A stretch of 28,449 nt of DNA from JAAOZP01 sp964616835 (GTDB lineage Archaea > Thermoproteota > EX4484-205 > JAAOZP01), in contig CAZTSG010000016.1 of the NCBI GenBank assembly GCA_964616835.1, forward strand, positions 1-28,449, given 5' to 3'. Shown one piece after another: positions 7,431-15,096 of the stretch. The stretch's first letter is position 1. The number at the start of each line of letters is the position of its first letter. Position numbers and translations under genes: made by a program. The notes below the pieces were generated by a model. That model made no database searches. It had not been told where the DNA came from and saw nothing but the letters and a program-made list of their open reading frames with translations.

Positions 7431-10199
7431 CTAGTAATGTATGCTGATGCTTAAACTCTTTCCCTCACTCAATAATACTTCTTTCTCTAAGGTTATTTCA
7501 ACCTCATTGCCTCTTAAAAGGTACTGGCATTTAATGTTTGAACTATCCAAATGCGCTTCCACGGAGCCAATCCTATCCCCCAGCTTTTCTAAAACTATTC
7601 TCTTTATTTTTAAAGCGTTTTTAATCTGTTTGACCTCTAGCTTCTGACAATTGTTTTCAAATCTCTGCGAAATCTCTCCCCATGAGCCTGCTATTGTAAA
7701 CAGCCCTTTGAAGCATTTTTTACTCACCTTGGGTTTGAAAACCAGATTGAGGTTGAAACCATCATAAAACAATCCTTCTAGAGCGAGGAGAACCTCCCAA
7801 GATGCCATGGATCTGTAATAGTGCCCGCCGCACTCGACATGATTCCAGAACATGCCGTACCTACCATACCTCTCGTAAAGTTTTCTAAGCATGGTCATAG
7901 CTTCTTCAAGCATGTCTTCACGTATCATTTGAGCAGCAACCGCGAGCTCCACGCCTGTCCAAGGAGTATCCATTTGACAACACACTCTGTAGGGGAGCCC
8001 AGTATCGTTCTCATACTTTAAGTCCCCGTGTACAGCAGGCCTTTTCCCATCTGGATACATGCCGTTGATAAGCCCTTCGCCTTTTTTGAAGCAATTGTCG
8101 AAAATGTTTCTCAAAGTCTTCCTAACCATTTCGCTATTGATTGGAATAGGTAGTCCAGACTGGTAGGAGTAGAGAAGGCTGACGAGCTGGGCGGACATGC
8201 ATGCTTTATCACTCATGCCGCTCAGGGGGTCGCTCCAAAGATTGAAGTACTCGCCGTTCCACAGTAGTTTGACAAGGTTTTCAAAAGCCTCTTCCCTTAT
8301 CTTCTTCAACTTGCTTCCGTATTCTTTCTCCCCCATGAGGTTGGCTGCGTTCTCCATTGAGGCGAGAGCAGTGATCCACGTTAACCCAGCATAGGCAGAG
8401 ACTCCCAGAAAGCTCCAAGCGTCAAAGCTTTGAAAGCCCAGCGGCATGAAAGTGTATCCCTGGAGAAGGCTTAACCCGAGTCCCTTAAACATCTCAGGAG
8501 TCCTGTCGAGCATTTCTTGGACTGCTCCCAAGGATTCGAATCCTGAGGGAGTAGTGTGGTAAGGGAGCTTGAGGCCTGTAGCATCGTCTCTCAAAACACA
8601 CTCTATTGCACTCCTCATGCTGCCCCACAGTTTTCCAAGCAGGTTGGCGTCACCCATCCATACGGCATCTCTAAAGGCTATTAGAACAAACTTCGGCATG
8701 AGGTCTACCATATGGTAGGCGTCAGGCGTCTTGAAGGAGCCTGTGAAAAGATGGGGAATCCTTCCACTCGGGTCCTTCCCCGTTTTAGCAACTATTCTTG
8801 AAACTGTCTCGACAAATTTCTCCTTCATAGTAACTATGGAAAAATCCTTCTTAACTTCCTCCTTGAAGAGGGTCATGTTTTCAGGATACGCTAGTGCGTA
8901 AAGTTCGTAATATGGGAATAAACCTGGTTTAAGCTGCCATTCAGCATGGTACGTAAGCCAGTTCTTCTCCAGTTCGGGAAACAGTTGGAGTATCATTGAA
9001 GAACCGTAGAAGCCCACATCCAGGGTGTTAAGACCGCAGCAACCATAGCCCTCCCATATTCCGAAAACCATGTCCCTGGTGTAGTATGTTGATTTAACGA
9101 GCGTGGTTATCTGGGAGGCTATAAGGTCCATAAGCCAATCATCCATGCTCGTAGAATAAAGCAAGTCGTGGAAAAGCCTCGTGTAACCGTAAATATACTC
9201 CGTTTCTCTCGAAACGTATTCAGCTACTTCAAGTGAGTTCTTGAACCAGTTTTCGTAAGCATGCCCGATCTTCTCATTAAGGTCGTCGTAGGAACCGGGG
9301 AAGAACCAGGAGAGTATGAATGTGGCCTCTGCCTCTTTCACGAAGCTAAGCTTCCTGCAAACAATACCATAAACCTCTCCGCTGTCTAAACTCTCGTAGG
9401 GGCCATCTATAGCCCCATCGTATCTTGCGTCTACCCAGAGCCTTGCAAGCTGGTCGCTGCTCTTGGGCACGCCGACTCTCGCAGACAGTTCTGATTTAGG
9501 GCCCACGGCAAGGAGGGTCATAGAGCCTTCGTGAAGAGGATGTGTTGAAGGAATCTCTTCCCCCGAATAGTTAAGCGCTAAACCAACGTTTTTGACCTCG
9601 ATGACTCTACTGATCGCTTTCGCATTACTAATCTTAAAAGCCATCGGGTTTTTCAAGCCTATTACTATAGAGGCTTCAAGCTCTTCATCAGACTTGTTCA
9701 CAAGCCTCACCCTCATTAAGAAAGCTGGTAAAGCAGAGTTCTTAATATCCCCAGGTATGAATGGAGACAAGACTTCGACTTCGATTGTCAGCGGAAGATC
9801 CTTGTCTTCGCATCTTAAGAAAGCGATTGGCGGCTCGCCCTTAAACTCTATTGAGTCGACTGGCCTCGCCCACGGCATTGTGTAAGGGTTCCCGCCGGGT
9901 CCGTAGACCAAGGGGGTATGCAAAACAGCGAAGCCGCGGTCATACTTGTTTTCACCAGCATAAGCTCCGAGCAACCTTATAACTGGCTCGCCGTTTCTAG
10001 GCCTAACCCTAACCGCTAGGAAGAAATCGTTCTTATCCATGTATTCAAGCTCCCTATCAGCGTTTCTAAGAGACCAAGCACCGTTGTTGAAAATATGCCA
10101 TTCATAGAAGCACCCGTCTCCTCTGATCTCCACGGAGCCTGTGCCTATTCCCCCTAATGGTATGCCAGACAGATTACTGGGAGTAAACCTGGTTTTCAT
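7431..10199 (-). CDS. Glycoside hydrolase family 116 (GBA2-like) beta-glucosidase/beta-xylosidase
   Basis: A 922-aa GH116 retaining beta-glycosidase, as long as human GBA2 (about 927 aa) and larger than the Saccharolobus enzyme SSO1353. The N-terminus has the family opening GIPLGGIGTGSVEIRGDG. The (alpha/alpha)6 catalytic domain occupies roughly residues 330-840. The likely nucleophile is E383 in FGIWEGYGCCGLNTLDVGFY, equivalent to the LEG...NTYDVxFY motif. The likely acid/base is D593 in QSFDAWSFLGVSAYAG, equivalent to QTYDxWxxxGxSAY. Expected substrates are beta-linked glucosides or xylosides. There is no signal peptide, so action on imported oligosaccharides is likely; a glycolipid substrate, as for GBA2, is also possible. 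A short C-terminal beta region (about 850-922) follows. It is divergent from a transglutaminase gene across a 95-nt region holding a palindrome. Confidence 0.9.
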   Translation of the reverse strand: MKTRFTPSNLSGIPLGGIGTGSVEIRGDGCFYEWHIFNNGAWSLRNADRELEYMDKNDFFLAVRVRPRNGEPVIRLLGAYAGENKYDRGFAVLHTPLVYGPGGNPYTMPWARPVDSIEFKGEPPIAFLRCEDKDLPLTIEVEVLSPFIPGDIKNSALPAFLMRVRLVNKSDEELEASIVIGLKNPMAFKISNAKAISRVIEVKNVGLALNYSGEEIPSTHPLHEGSMTLLAVGPKSELSARVGVPKSSDQLARLWVDARYDGAIDGPYESLDSGEVYGIVCRKLSFVKEAEATFILSWFFPGSYDDLNEKIGHAYENWFKNSLEVAEYVSRETEYIYGYTRLFHDLLYSTSMDDWLMDLIASQITTLVKSTYYTRDMVFGIWEGYGCCGLNTLDVGFYGSSMILQLFPELEKNWLTYHAEWQLKPGLFPYYELYALAYPENMTLFKEEVKKDFSIVTMKEKFVETVSRIVAKTGKDPSGRIPHLFTGSFKTPDAYHMVDLMPKFVLIAFRDAVWMGDANLLGKLWGSMRSAIECVLRDDATGLKLPYHTTPSGFESLGAVQEMLDRTPEMFKGLGLSLLQGYTFMPLGFQSFDAWSFLGVSAYAGLTWITALASMENAANLMGEKEYGSKLKKIREEAFENLVKLLWNGEYFNLWSDPLSGMSDKACMSAQLVSLLYSYQSGLPIPINSEMVRKTLRNIFDNCFKKGEGLINGMYPDGKRPAVHGDLKYENDTGLPYRVCCQMDTPWTGVELAVAAQMIREDMLEEAMTMLRKLYERYGRYGMFWNHVECGGHYYRSMASWEVLLALEGLFYDGFNLNLVFKPKVSKKCFKGLFTIAGSWGEISQRFENNCQKLEVKQIKNALKIKRIVLEKLGDRIGSVEAHLDSSNIKCQYLLRGNEVEITLEKEVLLSEGKSLSISIHY

Positions 10200-10220
10200 G
10201 GCATGCGCAAAACATCGATG

Positions 10221-10230
10221 GGATTTATTC
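10221..10230 (-). promoter_or_regulatory. TATA box of the GH116 gene
   Basis: The minus strand reads GAATAAATCC, centred 27 nt before ATG 10199, consistent with a leaderless GH116 mRNA. Confidence 0.5.
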
Positions 10231-10240
10231 TTTTCTTTTC

Positions 10241-10259
10241 TAATTCGTTCAACGAATTA
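10241..10259. promoter_or_regulatory. 19-bp perfect palindrome between divergent promoters (candidate operator)
   Basis: TAATTCGTT-C-AACGAATTA is a perfect inverted repeat with 9-bp arms and a single central base. It lies upstream of the GH116 TATA box on one side and abuts the TATA region of the rightward transglutaminase gene on the other. That placement suits one dimeric regulator controlling both genes. No regulator gene is nearby. Confidence 0.55.
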
Positions 10260-10263
10260 AAAG

Positions 10264-10272
10264 CTTTTTAAT
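10264..10272 (+). promoter_or_regulatory. TATA box of the rightward transglutaminase gene
   Basis: CTTTTTAATTA-like tract centred about 26 nt upstream of ATG 10295. It supports that ATG as a leaderless start over the in-frame TTG at 10277, which would lie inside or before the transcription start. Confidence 0.5.
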
Positions 10273-10294
10273 TATTTTGCTTCCCTCTATCGAC

Positions 10295-11329
10295 ATGAGC
10301 AGGTCTAGGAACTATCCGTTCATAGTTTTTACAGTCGTCATTGTAATTGTTTCAACGCTACTGGTATTGCTATCTTATGATTATGTTGTGCTTGAATCAA
10401 AATATCAGTCTCTGAATACAGCCTTCGTAAGCGTTTCTTCAGAATTGTCTGAGGTCAAAAATTCTCACAATATTTTATTGGCAGAACATGAAGCGCTCTC
10501 CAGAAGCTACTCCTCCCTAGAGGAGGAGTACTCTGCCTTGGAGGAGTCGTATCGTAAGCTGGGGGAGGATTATGCCTATCTCAAAACCCAGTATGACGAT
10601 TTATCCTTAAGGTATGATAAGATCAGCTCAGAGTATTTGCTTGTAGTAGATGAGAAGGAGAATATTGAGGCATGGTACTCCTCGCTCAGAAAAGACGTAA
10701 ACATTAGACAGGGCTTCGGAGAAGACAAGAGGGCCTTCATAACGCCTAGAGACGCTGAGGTGAAGAGAATAGTGTCGGAAGCCACAGGAGGATGGAGTAA
10801 TCCTTCGGATTGGAAAGAGTTCTGGACCGACTTGAAGAAACTCTACGATTGGGTCGTAAACAATGTAGCATATAGTTACGACTCCCCCTTGCCAGTTCTA
10901 CCCGATATTGGTGGAGAATTCTATTGGCGGGACGAGTGCTACAGGTTCCCCAATGAGACAATAAGGCAGAAGCATGGGGATTGCGAAGACCAGGCGATTC
11001 TTCTAGCAAGCATGATATTGAGCTATTCCAATGAAAAATATAGTATATGGGTTGTTGAATGGGTTAGCAGTAGTGTCGGGCACGTAGCTGTTGCAATACC
11101 CGTAGAGGGTGGGGAGCTTACGATACTCGACCCCGCTGGAAAATTCTACACTTCAAATATGATGGGAGGAGTTGGTTCCAAGGATGTTAGGTCAGCTATC
11201 GGAGAATGGCTAGATTATTGGAGGAGGCAAGGATACCCGGATGCGAGGATAAACGTAGTCTTCTCGAAAAACCTTTACAGAGAATTTGCTTCCAACGAAG
11301 AATTCATACAATGGGCTTTAAGAGGCTAG
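10295..11329 (+). CDS. Membrane-anchored coiled-coil transglutaminase-like protein
   Basis: About 344 aa from ATG 10295. One N-terminal transmembrane helix (about residues 8-28, FIVFTVVIVIVSTLLVLLSY) is followed by a heptad-rich coiled coil (about 35-125, with repeated EEEYSALEESYRKLGEDY-type units) and a C-terminal transglutaminase-like domain. The triad is Cys in KHGDCEDQAILLASMIL (about 230), His in VGHVAVAI (about 265) and Asp in ILDPAGKFY (about 285). The topology predicts an extracytoplasmic enzyme held away from the membrane by a stalk. The domain order resembles archaeal transglutaminase-like cysteine peptidases of unknown substrate. Its stop overlaps by 4 nt the stop of the convergent radical SAM gene. 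It shares its upstream region with GH116 and may be co-regulated with it. Confidence 0.82.
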   Translation: MSRSRNYPFIVFTVVIVIVSTLLVLLSYDYVVLESKYQSLNTAFVSVSSELSEVKNSHNILLAEHEALSRSYSSLEEEYSALEESYRKLGEDYAYLKTQYDDLSLRYDKISSEYLLVVDEKENIEAWYSSLRKDVNIRQGFGEDKRAFITPRDAEVKRIVSEATGGWSNPSDWKEFWTDLKKLYDWVVNNVAYSYDSPLPVLPDIGGEFYWRDECYRFPNETIRQKHGDCEDQAILLASMILSYSNEKYSIWVVEWVSSSVGHVAVAIPVEGGELTILDPAGKFYTSNMMGGVGSKDVRSAIGEWLDYWRRQGYPDARINVVFSKNLYREFASNEEFIQWALRG

Positions 11330-12243
11330 AGCATGTGGGAACCGTCGCAAGTCTTTGCCGTATGCAGCTCCGGAAAACCTTCTCTACATGTTGCGAAGTC
11401 AATAGAAAGATCTTGAGCCACCTCCCTAACCCTAGAAATGAGCTCTCTCCTTAGTTCTCTCTCCAAATATCTTGATCTTCCTATGGGCTCACCGTTAGAG
11501 TAGAGGGTTTTAATCTCCCCACCGAGCTCTGGGAATGCTCCTACGATTCTCGAGAGGCTGTCCGGCCTAGCCTTATAGGTTGAAGTTGTAACCTGTTTAA
11601 CACCTGCTTCGTAAGCAGCCTTCAAAACCCTGCGGATAGAATTAGAGTCATCGTTAATACTTGGGATAAGGGGGTCGAGTCTAACCATCGTCGGTATCCC
11701 TGCTCTGCTCAATGCTTCAAGTGCCCTCAACCTCTTAGATGGAGACGGTGCATTAGGCTCAAGCCTCTTAGCAGTCTTCTCATCGAGCGTGGTTATCGTT
11801 ATGCTGACGCAAACCCTTCCCTTAGACAGGATGTCGATATCCCGCGCTACAAGGTCGGATTTCGTTACTATGAGGAGCCTGAAGCCGTTCCGGATAAGAA
11901 CTGGAAGAACTTCCCTCATCAAGAAGTTTTGCGATTCGCTCGGTGTATAGGGGTCAGAGCTATTAGCTATGGATATAGGTTTATTCTTGTCGAGCTTCTT
12001 CAACTCTTTTTCAAGCTGTAAGGCAGTGAAAGTCTTAGCCCTAGGCTGGAAAGCCCTCGGAATATACGACGTTATGTAGCAATAAATGCATCTGTGTGCA
12101 CAACCCGTGTACGGCGAGAAACTGTATTTATCCGGGCATGTGCAAAGCTTGCCGCGCCACGGGTCGAAAGGAGTTATTAAACCCAAGACCCTGTATGTCA
12201 CTTTAAGGTTTAAGATAAAAGTCTTTAGTGAGATACAGAACAT
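11326..12243 (-). CDS. Radical SAM protein of the SPL/SplB-like family
   Basis: A 305-aa radical SAM enzyme. The [4Fe-4S]/SAM motif is C48-x3-C52-x2-C55 in TGCAHRCIYCYITSY. It is preceded by LCTCPDKYSFSPY, the signature of the spore-photoproduct-lyase-like group (COG1533) that is widespread in archaea. Later landmarks fit the partial TIM barrel, for example SNSSDPYTPSE-like at about 93-103 and VSITITTLDEKTAKRLEPNAPS. Archaeal members are not known to repair spore photoproduct, and their substrate is unresolved. The start is uncertain: ATG 12243 is used, but an in-frame GTG at 12201 would remove a leader that does not look conserved. It lies 26 nt after the PaREP1/HEPN gene on the same strand, so co-transcription is likely. 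Confidence 0.82.
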   Translation of the reverse strand: MFCISLKTFILNLKVTYRVLGLITPFDPWRGKLCTCPDKYSFSPYTGCAHRCIYCYITSYIPRAFQPRAKTFTALQLEKELKKLDKNKPISIANSSDPYTPSESQNFLMREVLPVLIRNGFRLLIVTKSDLVARDIDILSKGRVCVSITITTLDEKTAKRLEPNAPSPSKRLRALEALSRAGIPTMVRLDPLIPSINDDSNSIRRVLKAAYEAGVKQVTTSTYKARPDSLSRIVGAFPELGGEIKTLYSNGEPIGRSRYLERELRRELISRVREVAQDLSIDFATCREGFPELHTAKTCDGSHML

Positions 12244-12269
12244 GAAAATGGCATTCCTGGACCGATGCC

Positions 12270-12647
12270 CTATTCGCTCTCCAGCATCAGCCTTATAGAC
12301 TCTTCGAGAACTTTCTTACTTTCCATAATATGGTCCTCAGGCAAATGGTTTTCATAAAAGTTAACATGCAGGCTTTCCGCATGTTTAAAAGCATTCGTTA
12401 GGTTCCATTCAGGATGCTTCCTGTGAAGCCTGGATATGAATTCAGCTATGCTCCCATAGGTTTCTAGGCTTATGCCCTGCTTTATAGCTAACACCTTCAC
12501 CGCTTCCACAAATGCTCCCCAGAGCTTTTCAGATGCTTGAGGATAGTCCTTCTTCGCTAGAAGTTTCTCCGCCCCCTTAAGATATTTCGAATTTAGCCTA
12601 AGGTATTCAGACTCAGACGTCTCCTCATACCTATTCTGTACAGCCAA
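12270..12647 (-). CDS. PaREP1/HEPN-domain protein
   Basis: A 125-aa all-helical protein. The segments EYLRLNSKYLKGAEKLLAKK and DYPQASEKLWGAFVEAVKVL match the PaREP1 family of crenarchaea, a HEPN-superfamily branch. HEPN proteins are often RNases or partners of minimal nucleotidyltransferases in toxin-antitoxin pairs. The typical RxxxxH RNase motif is not evident here, so a catalytic role is uncertain, and no nucleotidyltransferase gene lies next to it. The start is TTG at 12647, placed 25 nt from a TATA box. The radical SAM gene follows 26 nt downstream. PaREP1 genes often occur in many copies per genome; only this one is in the window. Confidence 0.75.
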   Translation of the reverse strand: MAVQNRYEETSESEYLRLNSKYLKGAEKLLAKKDYPQASEKLWGAFVEAVKVLAIKQGISLETYGSIAEFISRLHRKHPEWNLTNAFKHAESLHVNFYENHLPEDHIMESKKVLEESIRLMLESE

Positions 12648-12668
12648 GTTATAAGCATTAGGTCTTTC

Positions 12669-12676
12669 TATTTAAC
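12669..12676 (-). promoter_or_regulatory. TATA box of the PaREP1 gene
   Basis: The minus strand reads GTTAAATA, centred 25 nt upstream of the TTG start at 12647. This supports the non-ATG, leaderless start. Confidence 0.45.
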
Positions 12677-12820
12677 AACGCCTTTGAATCCCTTAAGCTT
12701 TAGGCAAGAAACCACTTTTAAAAATAATAAGGCGGGAAAACAAGTATTGTAGGTGCCGCAGGAGCTATCATGTGCGTCAATTAAAGCAGCCTAAAGAGGA
12801 ACGTGTAGCATAAGTGTCTT

Positions 12821-12831
12821 AAGCTTAAATA
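12821..12831 (+). promoter_or_regulatory. TATA box of the second VapBC operon
   Basis: AAGCTTAAATA centred about 27 nt before ATG 12854, fitting a leaderless antitoxin mRNA. Confidence 0.5.
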
Positions 12832-12853
12832 CTATGTTTTACATGTTATACAT

Positions 12854-13111
12854 ATGAAGAAGAAAGAATTGTTTGCGATAAGAGGAATAGACGAGGAGAC
12901 ATATATCAAGTTTAGGGAGAGGGCCATAGCTAAAAGACTGCGGGTAGGAGAGGCATTAACTTTAGCGATGAAGGAGTGGCTTGAAAAAGAAGAGAAGAGA
13001 GAAAAGATTAATCCTAAAAACCTGCTGAAACTTAAACCATTCGACTGGGGCCCAGGAACTGAAAGGACCAGTGAGGAGATTGACGAAATCCTGTACGGTG
13101 GGAAAAGATGA
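12854..13111 (+). CDS. vapB: VapB-type antitoxin, ribbon-helix-helix-like
   Basis: An 85-aa protein. The N-terminal 50 residues (ELFAIRGIDEETYIKFRERA, then RLRVGEALTLAMKEWLEKEE) have the strand-helix-helix pattern of ribbon-helix-helix DNA-binding antitoxins. The C-terminal part (about 51-85, with LKPFDWGPGTERTSEEIDEI) would wrap the toxin. Its stop overlaps the toxin start as ATGA, a 4-nt coupling typical of VapBC. It is expected to inhibit the PIN nuclease and repress its own promoter by binding near the TATA box. It is distinct in sequence from the antitoxin at 2200-2409. Confidence 0.8.
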   Translation: MKKKELFAIRGIDEETYIKFRERAIAKRLRVGEALTLAMKEWLEKEEKREKINPKNLLKLKPFDWGPGTERTSEEIDEILYGGKR

Positions 13112-13518
13112 TATTCCTGGATTCGAGCTTCATGGTTGCTTTTTACAATACTAGGGATGAGAATCACGTTAAAGCAAAGATCCTGATGCCGGATATAGTT
13201 AATTATAAGTATGGTCCTCTGTATATTTCCGATTATGTTTTTGACGAAGTCGTTACCGTCATCTTTATTCGCCTCAGAGATTTGCGTAAGGCGGTTCGTA
13301 TTGGAGAATACTTGAGAAAATCCGTGAATCTTGTCGAAGTCATGAGTTCAGATTTTGAGGACGCTTGGAGAATTTTTAAAAAGCAGAAGAAAACGGATTT
13401 CAGCTTCACCGATTGCACGAGCATCTCCATAATGAGAAGAATGAATATCAGGAACCTTGCCACTTTCGATAGAGACTTTCTCAAACTAAAGGAGGTAAAT
13501 GTGATTGGAGCCTCATAG
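13108..13518 (+). CDS. vapC: VapC-type PIN-domain ribonuclease toxin
   Basis: A 136-aa PIN-domain protein, intact in length. The acidic active-site residues are visible: D5 in MIFLDSSFMVAFYN, E47 in YVFDEVVTV, Asp in FSFTDCTSISIM (about 101) and Asp in LATFDRDFLKL (about 119). It is expected to be an Mg-dependent endoribonuclease that cleaves tRNA or rRNA when freed from its antitoxin. It overlaps the upstream antitoxin by 4 nt. The downstream 145 nt (13519-13663), between this gene and the convergent sugar phosphomutase gene, holds no gene I can support. Confidence 0.87.
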   Translation: MIFLDSSFMVAFYNTRDENHVKAKILMPDIVNYKYGPLYISDYVFDEVVTVIFIRLRDLRKAVRIGEYLRKSVNLVEVMSSDFEDAWRIFKKQKKTDFSFTDCTSISIMRRMNIRNLATFDRDFLKLKEVNVIGAS

Positions 13519-13663
13519 ATTATAGTTTCTTTTTCAATATCCTCAAGGACACATCCTCCATCAATCAATATTGATAGTAATTCAAATCTTGAAATACTGG
13601 ATTTGTTAAGCATGTGAAAAGAGAATGGATGGCCTCCCTGTCTCCAGCGGGTTCTAAAAGCCT

Positions 13664-15037
13664 TTAACTTTTTCCAGAATATCTTGTCAAAATCTCTTTG
13701 AAGCTCTTCTCAGCATACGAGACTATTTTATCTAAGGCCTGCTTGTTACTAGCCTCTGCCGTGAGCTTTACTTGAGGAAGCGTGTTTGAAGCCCTTAAGA
13801 TAAACCAGCCTTCTTCAAGCTCAACCCTGACACCATCAAGGGTTATAATCCTGCATCCAGCTTCCTGGAAGAAAGTTGTTAAGTCTCTTATTACTTGAAA
13901 CTTGATCTCGTCGGGGACATCGTAATTCTTCTTGAAATACTCGTACTTAGGTAATTTCCCTGTTAATTGCGAAAGCTTTCTCCCAGTTAGAGCTAATAGC
14001 TCCGCCACTTTGAGCGTTGCAAAAATAGCATCATCCAAGCCGTATATCTCACCGAAGTAGAGGTGGCTGGATATTTCTCCGCCGAACCAAGCTTTTTCAG
14101 AAAGCATCTTCTCAAGTATGAAAGTGTGCCCAACCCTACTCACGATTGGAACTATACCGTTCTCTCTACAAACCTCTTCAACAAGTTTTGAGCAGCTTAC
14201 GTCATAGACAATCTTCTCACCAGCCCTATTCTTCAAAAAGTGCTTAACGAAAAGAGTTAGCATTAAGTCTCCCCGTATAACATTACCCTCATCGTCCACG
14301 AAGAGGGCCCGGTCACAGTCCCCGTCGTAACCAACTCCGAAATCGTAACTCTTTTCCCTAACCATCCTCCTCAAAGTATTAAGCGATTCTTCTGTTGGCT
14401 CCGGCAGTCTTGATGGAAATCTTCCATCCGGACAGTCATTTATAGAATCTACATCGAGCCCGAGCCTACGAAGTATTCTACCTCCTATTTTAGAGCATGA
14501 ACCGTTTCCAGGGTCTATCAGTACCTTGGATTTACCCAGCCTTCCCTCGAATGTTTTAAGCAAGTATTCCTCATACTCTTTGATTATTTCCTCGCCAATG
14601 TTTTTCACAGATCCTTTTGAAGCTGTTTTCCAAGCTTTCTCGCTTATTATCTTCTTAACCTGCTCTAGGCCTGAGCCTGCTCCACAGAGCTTAGCGTTCT
14701 CTCTGCAGAGCTTGAACCCGTTCCACTCCGGCGGGTTGTGGCTTGCAGTCACGATGACGCCGCCGTCCAGCTTACGGTGAGCTATAGCGAAGTAGACCAT
14801 TGGAGTCGGCACTAGACCCATGTTGAGAACATTAGCACCTGTTGAAACAACACCGTCTATAAGCGAAGCAGCAAGACTCTTACTACTATTCCTGACGTCC
14901 CACCCTATTGCAAATGTTTTTCCCTCGCCGCCGATGAAGGTAGCGAACGCAAGCCCTATGAGCCTAGCATCCTCTTCAGTAATGTCTCTTCCATAGACTC
15001 CCCTTATGTCGTACGCCCTAAATACTTCATCCTTCAA
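13664..15037 (-). CDS. manB: Phosphomannomutase/phosphoglucomutase family protein
   Basis: A 457-aa alpha-D-phosphohexomutase that interconverts hexose 1- and 6-phosphates for sugar-nucleotide synthesis. Domain 1 has FRAYDIRGVYG and the phosphoserine loop TASHNPPEWNGFK (Ser about 97). Domain 2 has the metal site DGDCDRA (about 236-242). Domain 3 has the sugar-binding loop GGEISSH, and domain 4 the phosphate-binding loop RASNTLPQVKL. The sugar loop resembles GEMSGH of the PMM/PGM type, which favours mannose/glucose over glucosamine. Two positions depart from consensus: SSH for SGH, and NTLP for NTEP. It is monocistronic or the last gene after the membrane ORFs, with its own TATA box. A likely role is supplying GDP-mannose or UDP-glucose precursors for glycans and lipids. 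Substrate preference is uncertain. Confidence 0.88.
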   Translation of the reverse strand: MKDEVFRAYDIRGVYGRDITEEDARLIGLAFATFIGGEGKTFAIGWDVRNSSKSLAASLIDGVVSTGANVLNMGLVPTPMVYFAIAHRKLDGGVIVTASHNPPEWNGFKLCRENAKLCGAGSGLEQVKKIISEKAWKTASKGSVKNIGEEIIKEYEEYLLKTFEGRLGKSKVLIDPGNGSCSKIGGRILRRLGLDVDSINDCPDGRFPSRLPEPTEESLNTLRRMVREKSYDFGVGYDGDCDRALFVDDEGNVIRGDLMLTLFVKHFLKNRAGEKIVYDVSCSKLVEEVCRENGIVPIVSRVGHTFILEKMLSEKAWFGGEISSHLYFGEIYGLDDAIFATLKVAELLALTGRKLSQLTGKLPKYEYFKKNYDVPDEIKFQVIRDLTTFFQEAGCRIITLDGVRVELEEGWFILRASNTLPQVKLTAEASNKQALDKIVSYAEKSFKEILTRYSGKS

Positions 15038-15062
15038 TTTAACAAAAACGTTGAAATCCCAG

Positions 15063-15073
15063 AATATAAATCG
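15063..15073 (-). promoter_or_regulatory. TATA box of the sugar phosphomutase gene
   Basis: The minus strand reads CGATTTATATT, centred about 30 nt upstream of ATG 15037. Confidence 0.5.
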
Positions 15074-15096
15074 AATGTTGTTTACGATTATAAAGA

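Noticed and set aside
12832..13167. A 111-aa leftward ORF across the second antitoxin gene
   Set aside because: It is antisense to the well-supported VapB/VapC pair and has no motif of its own.
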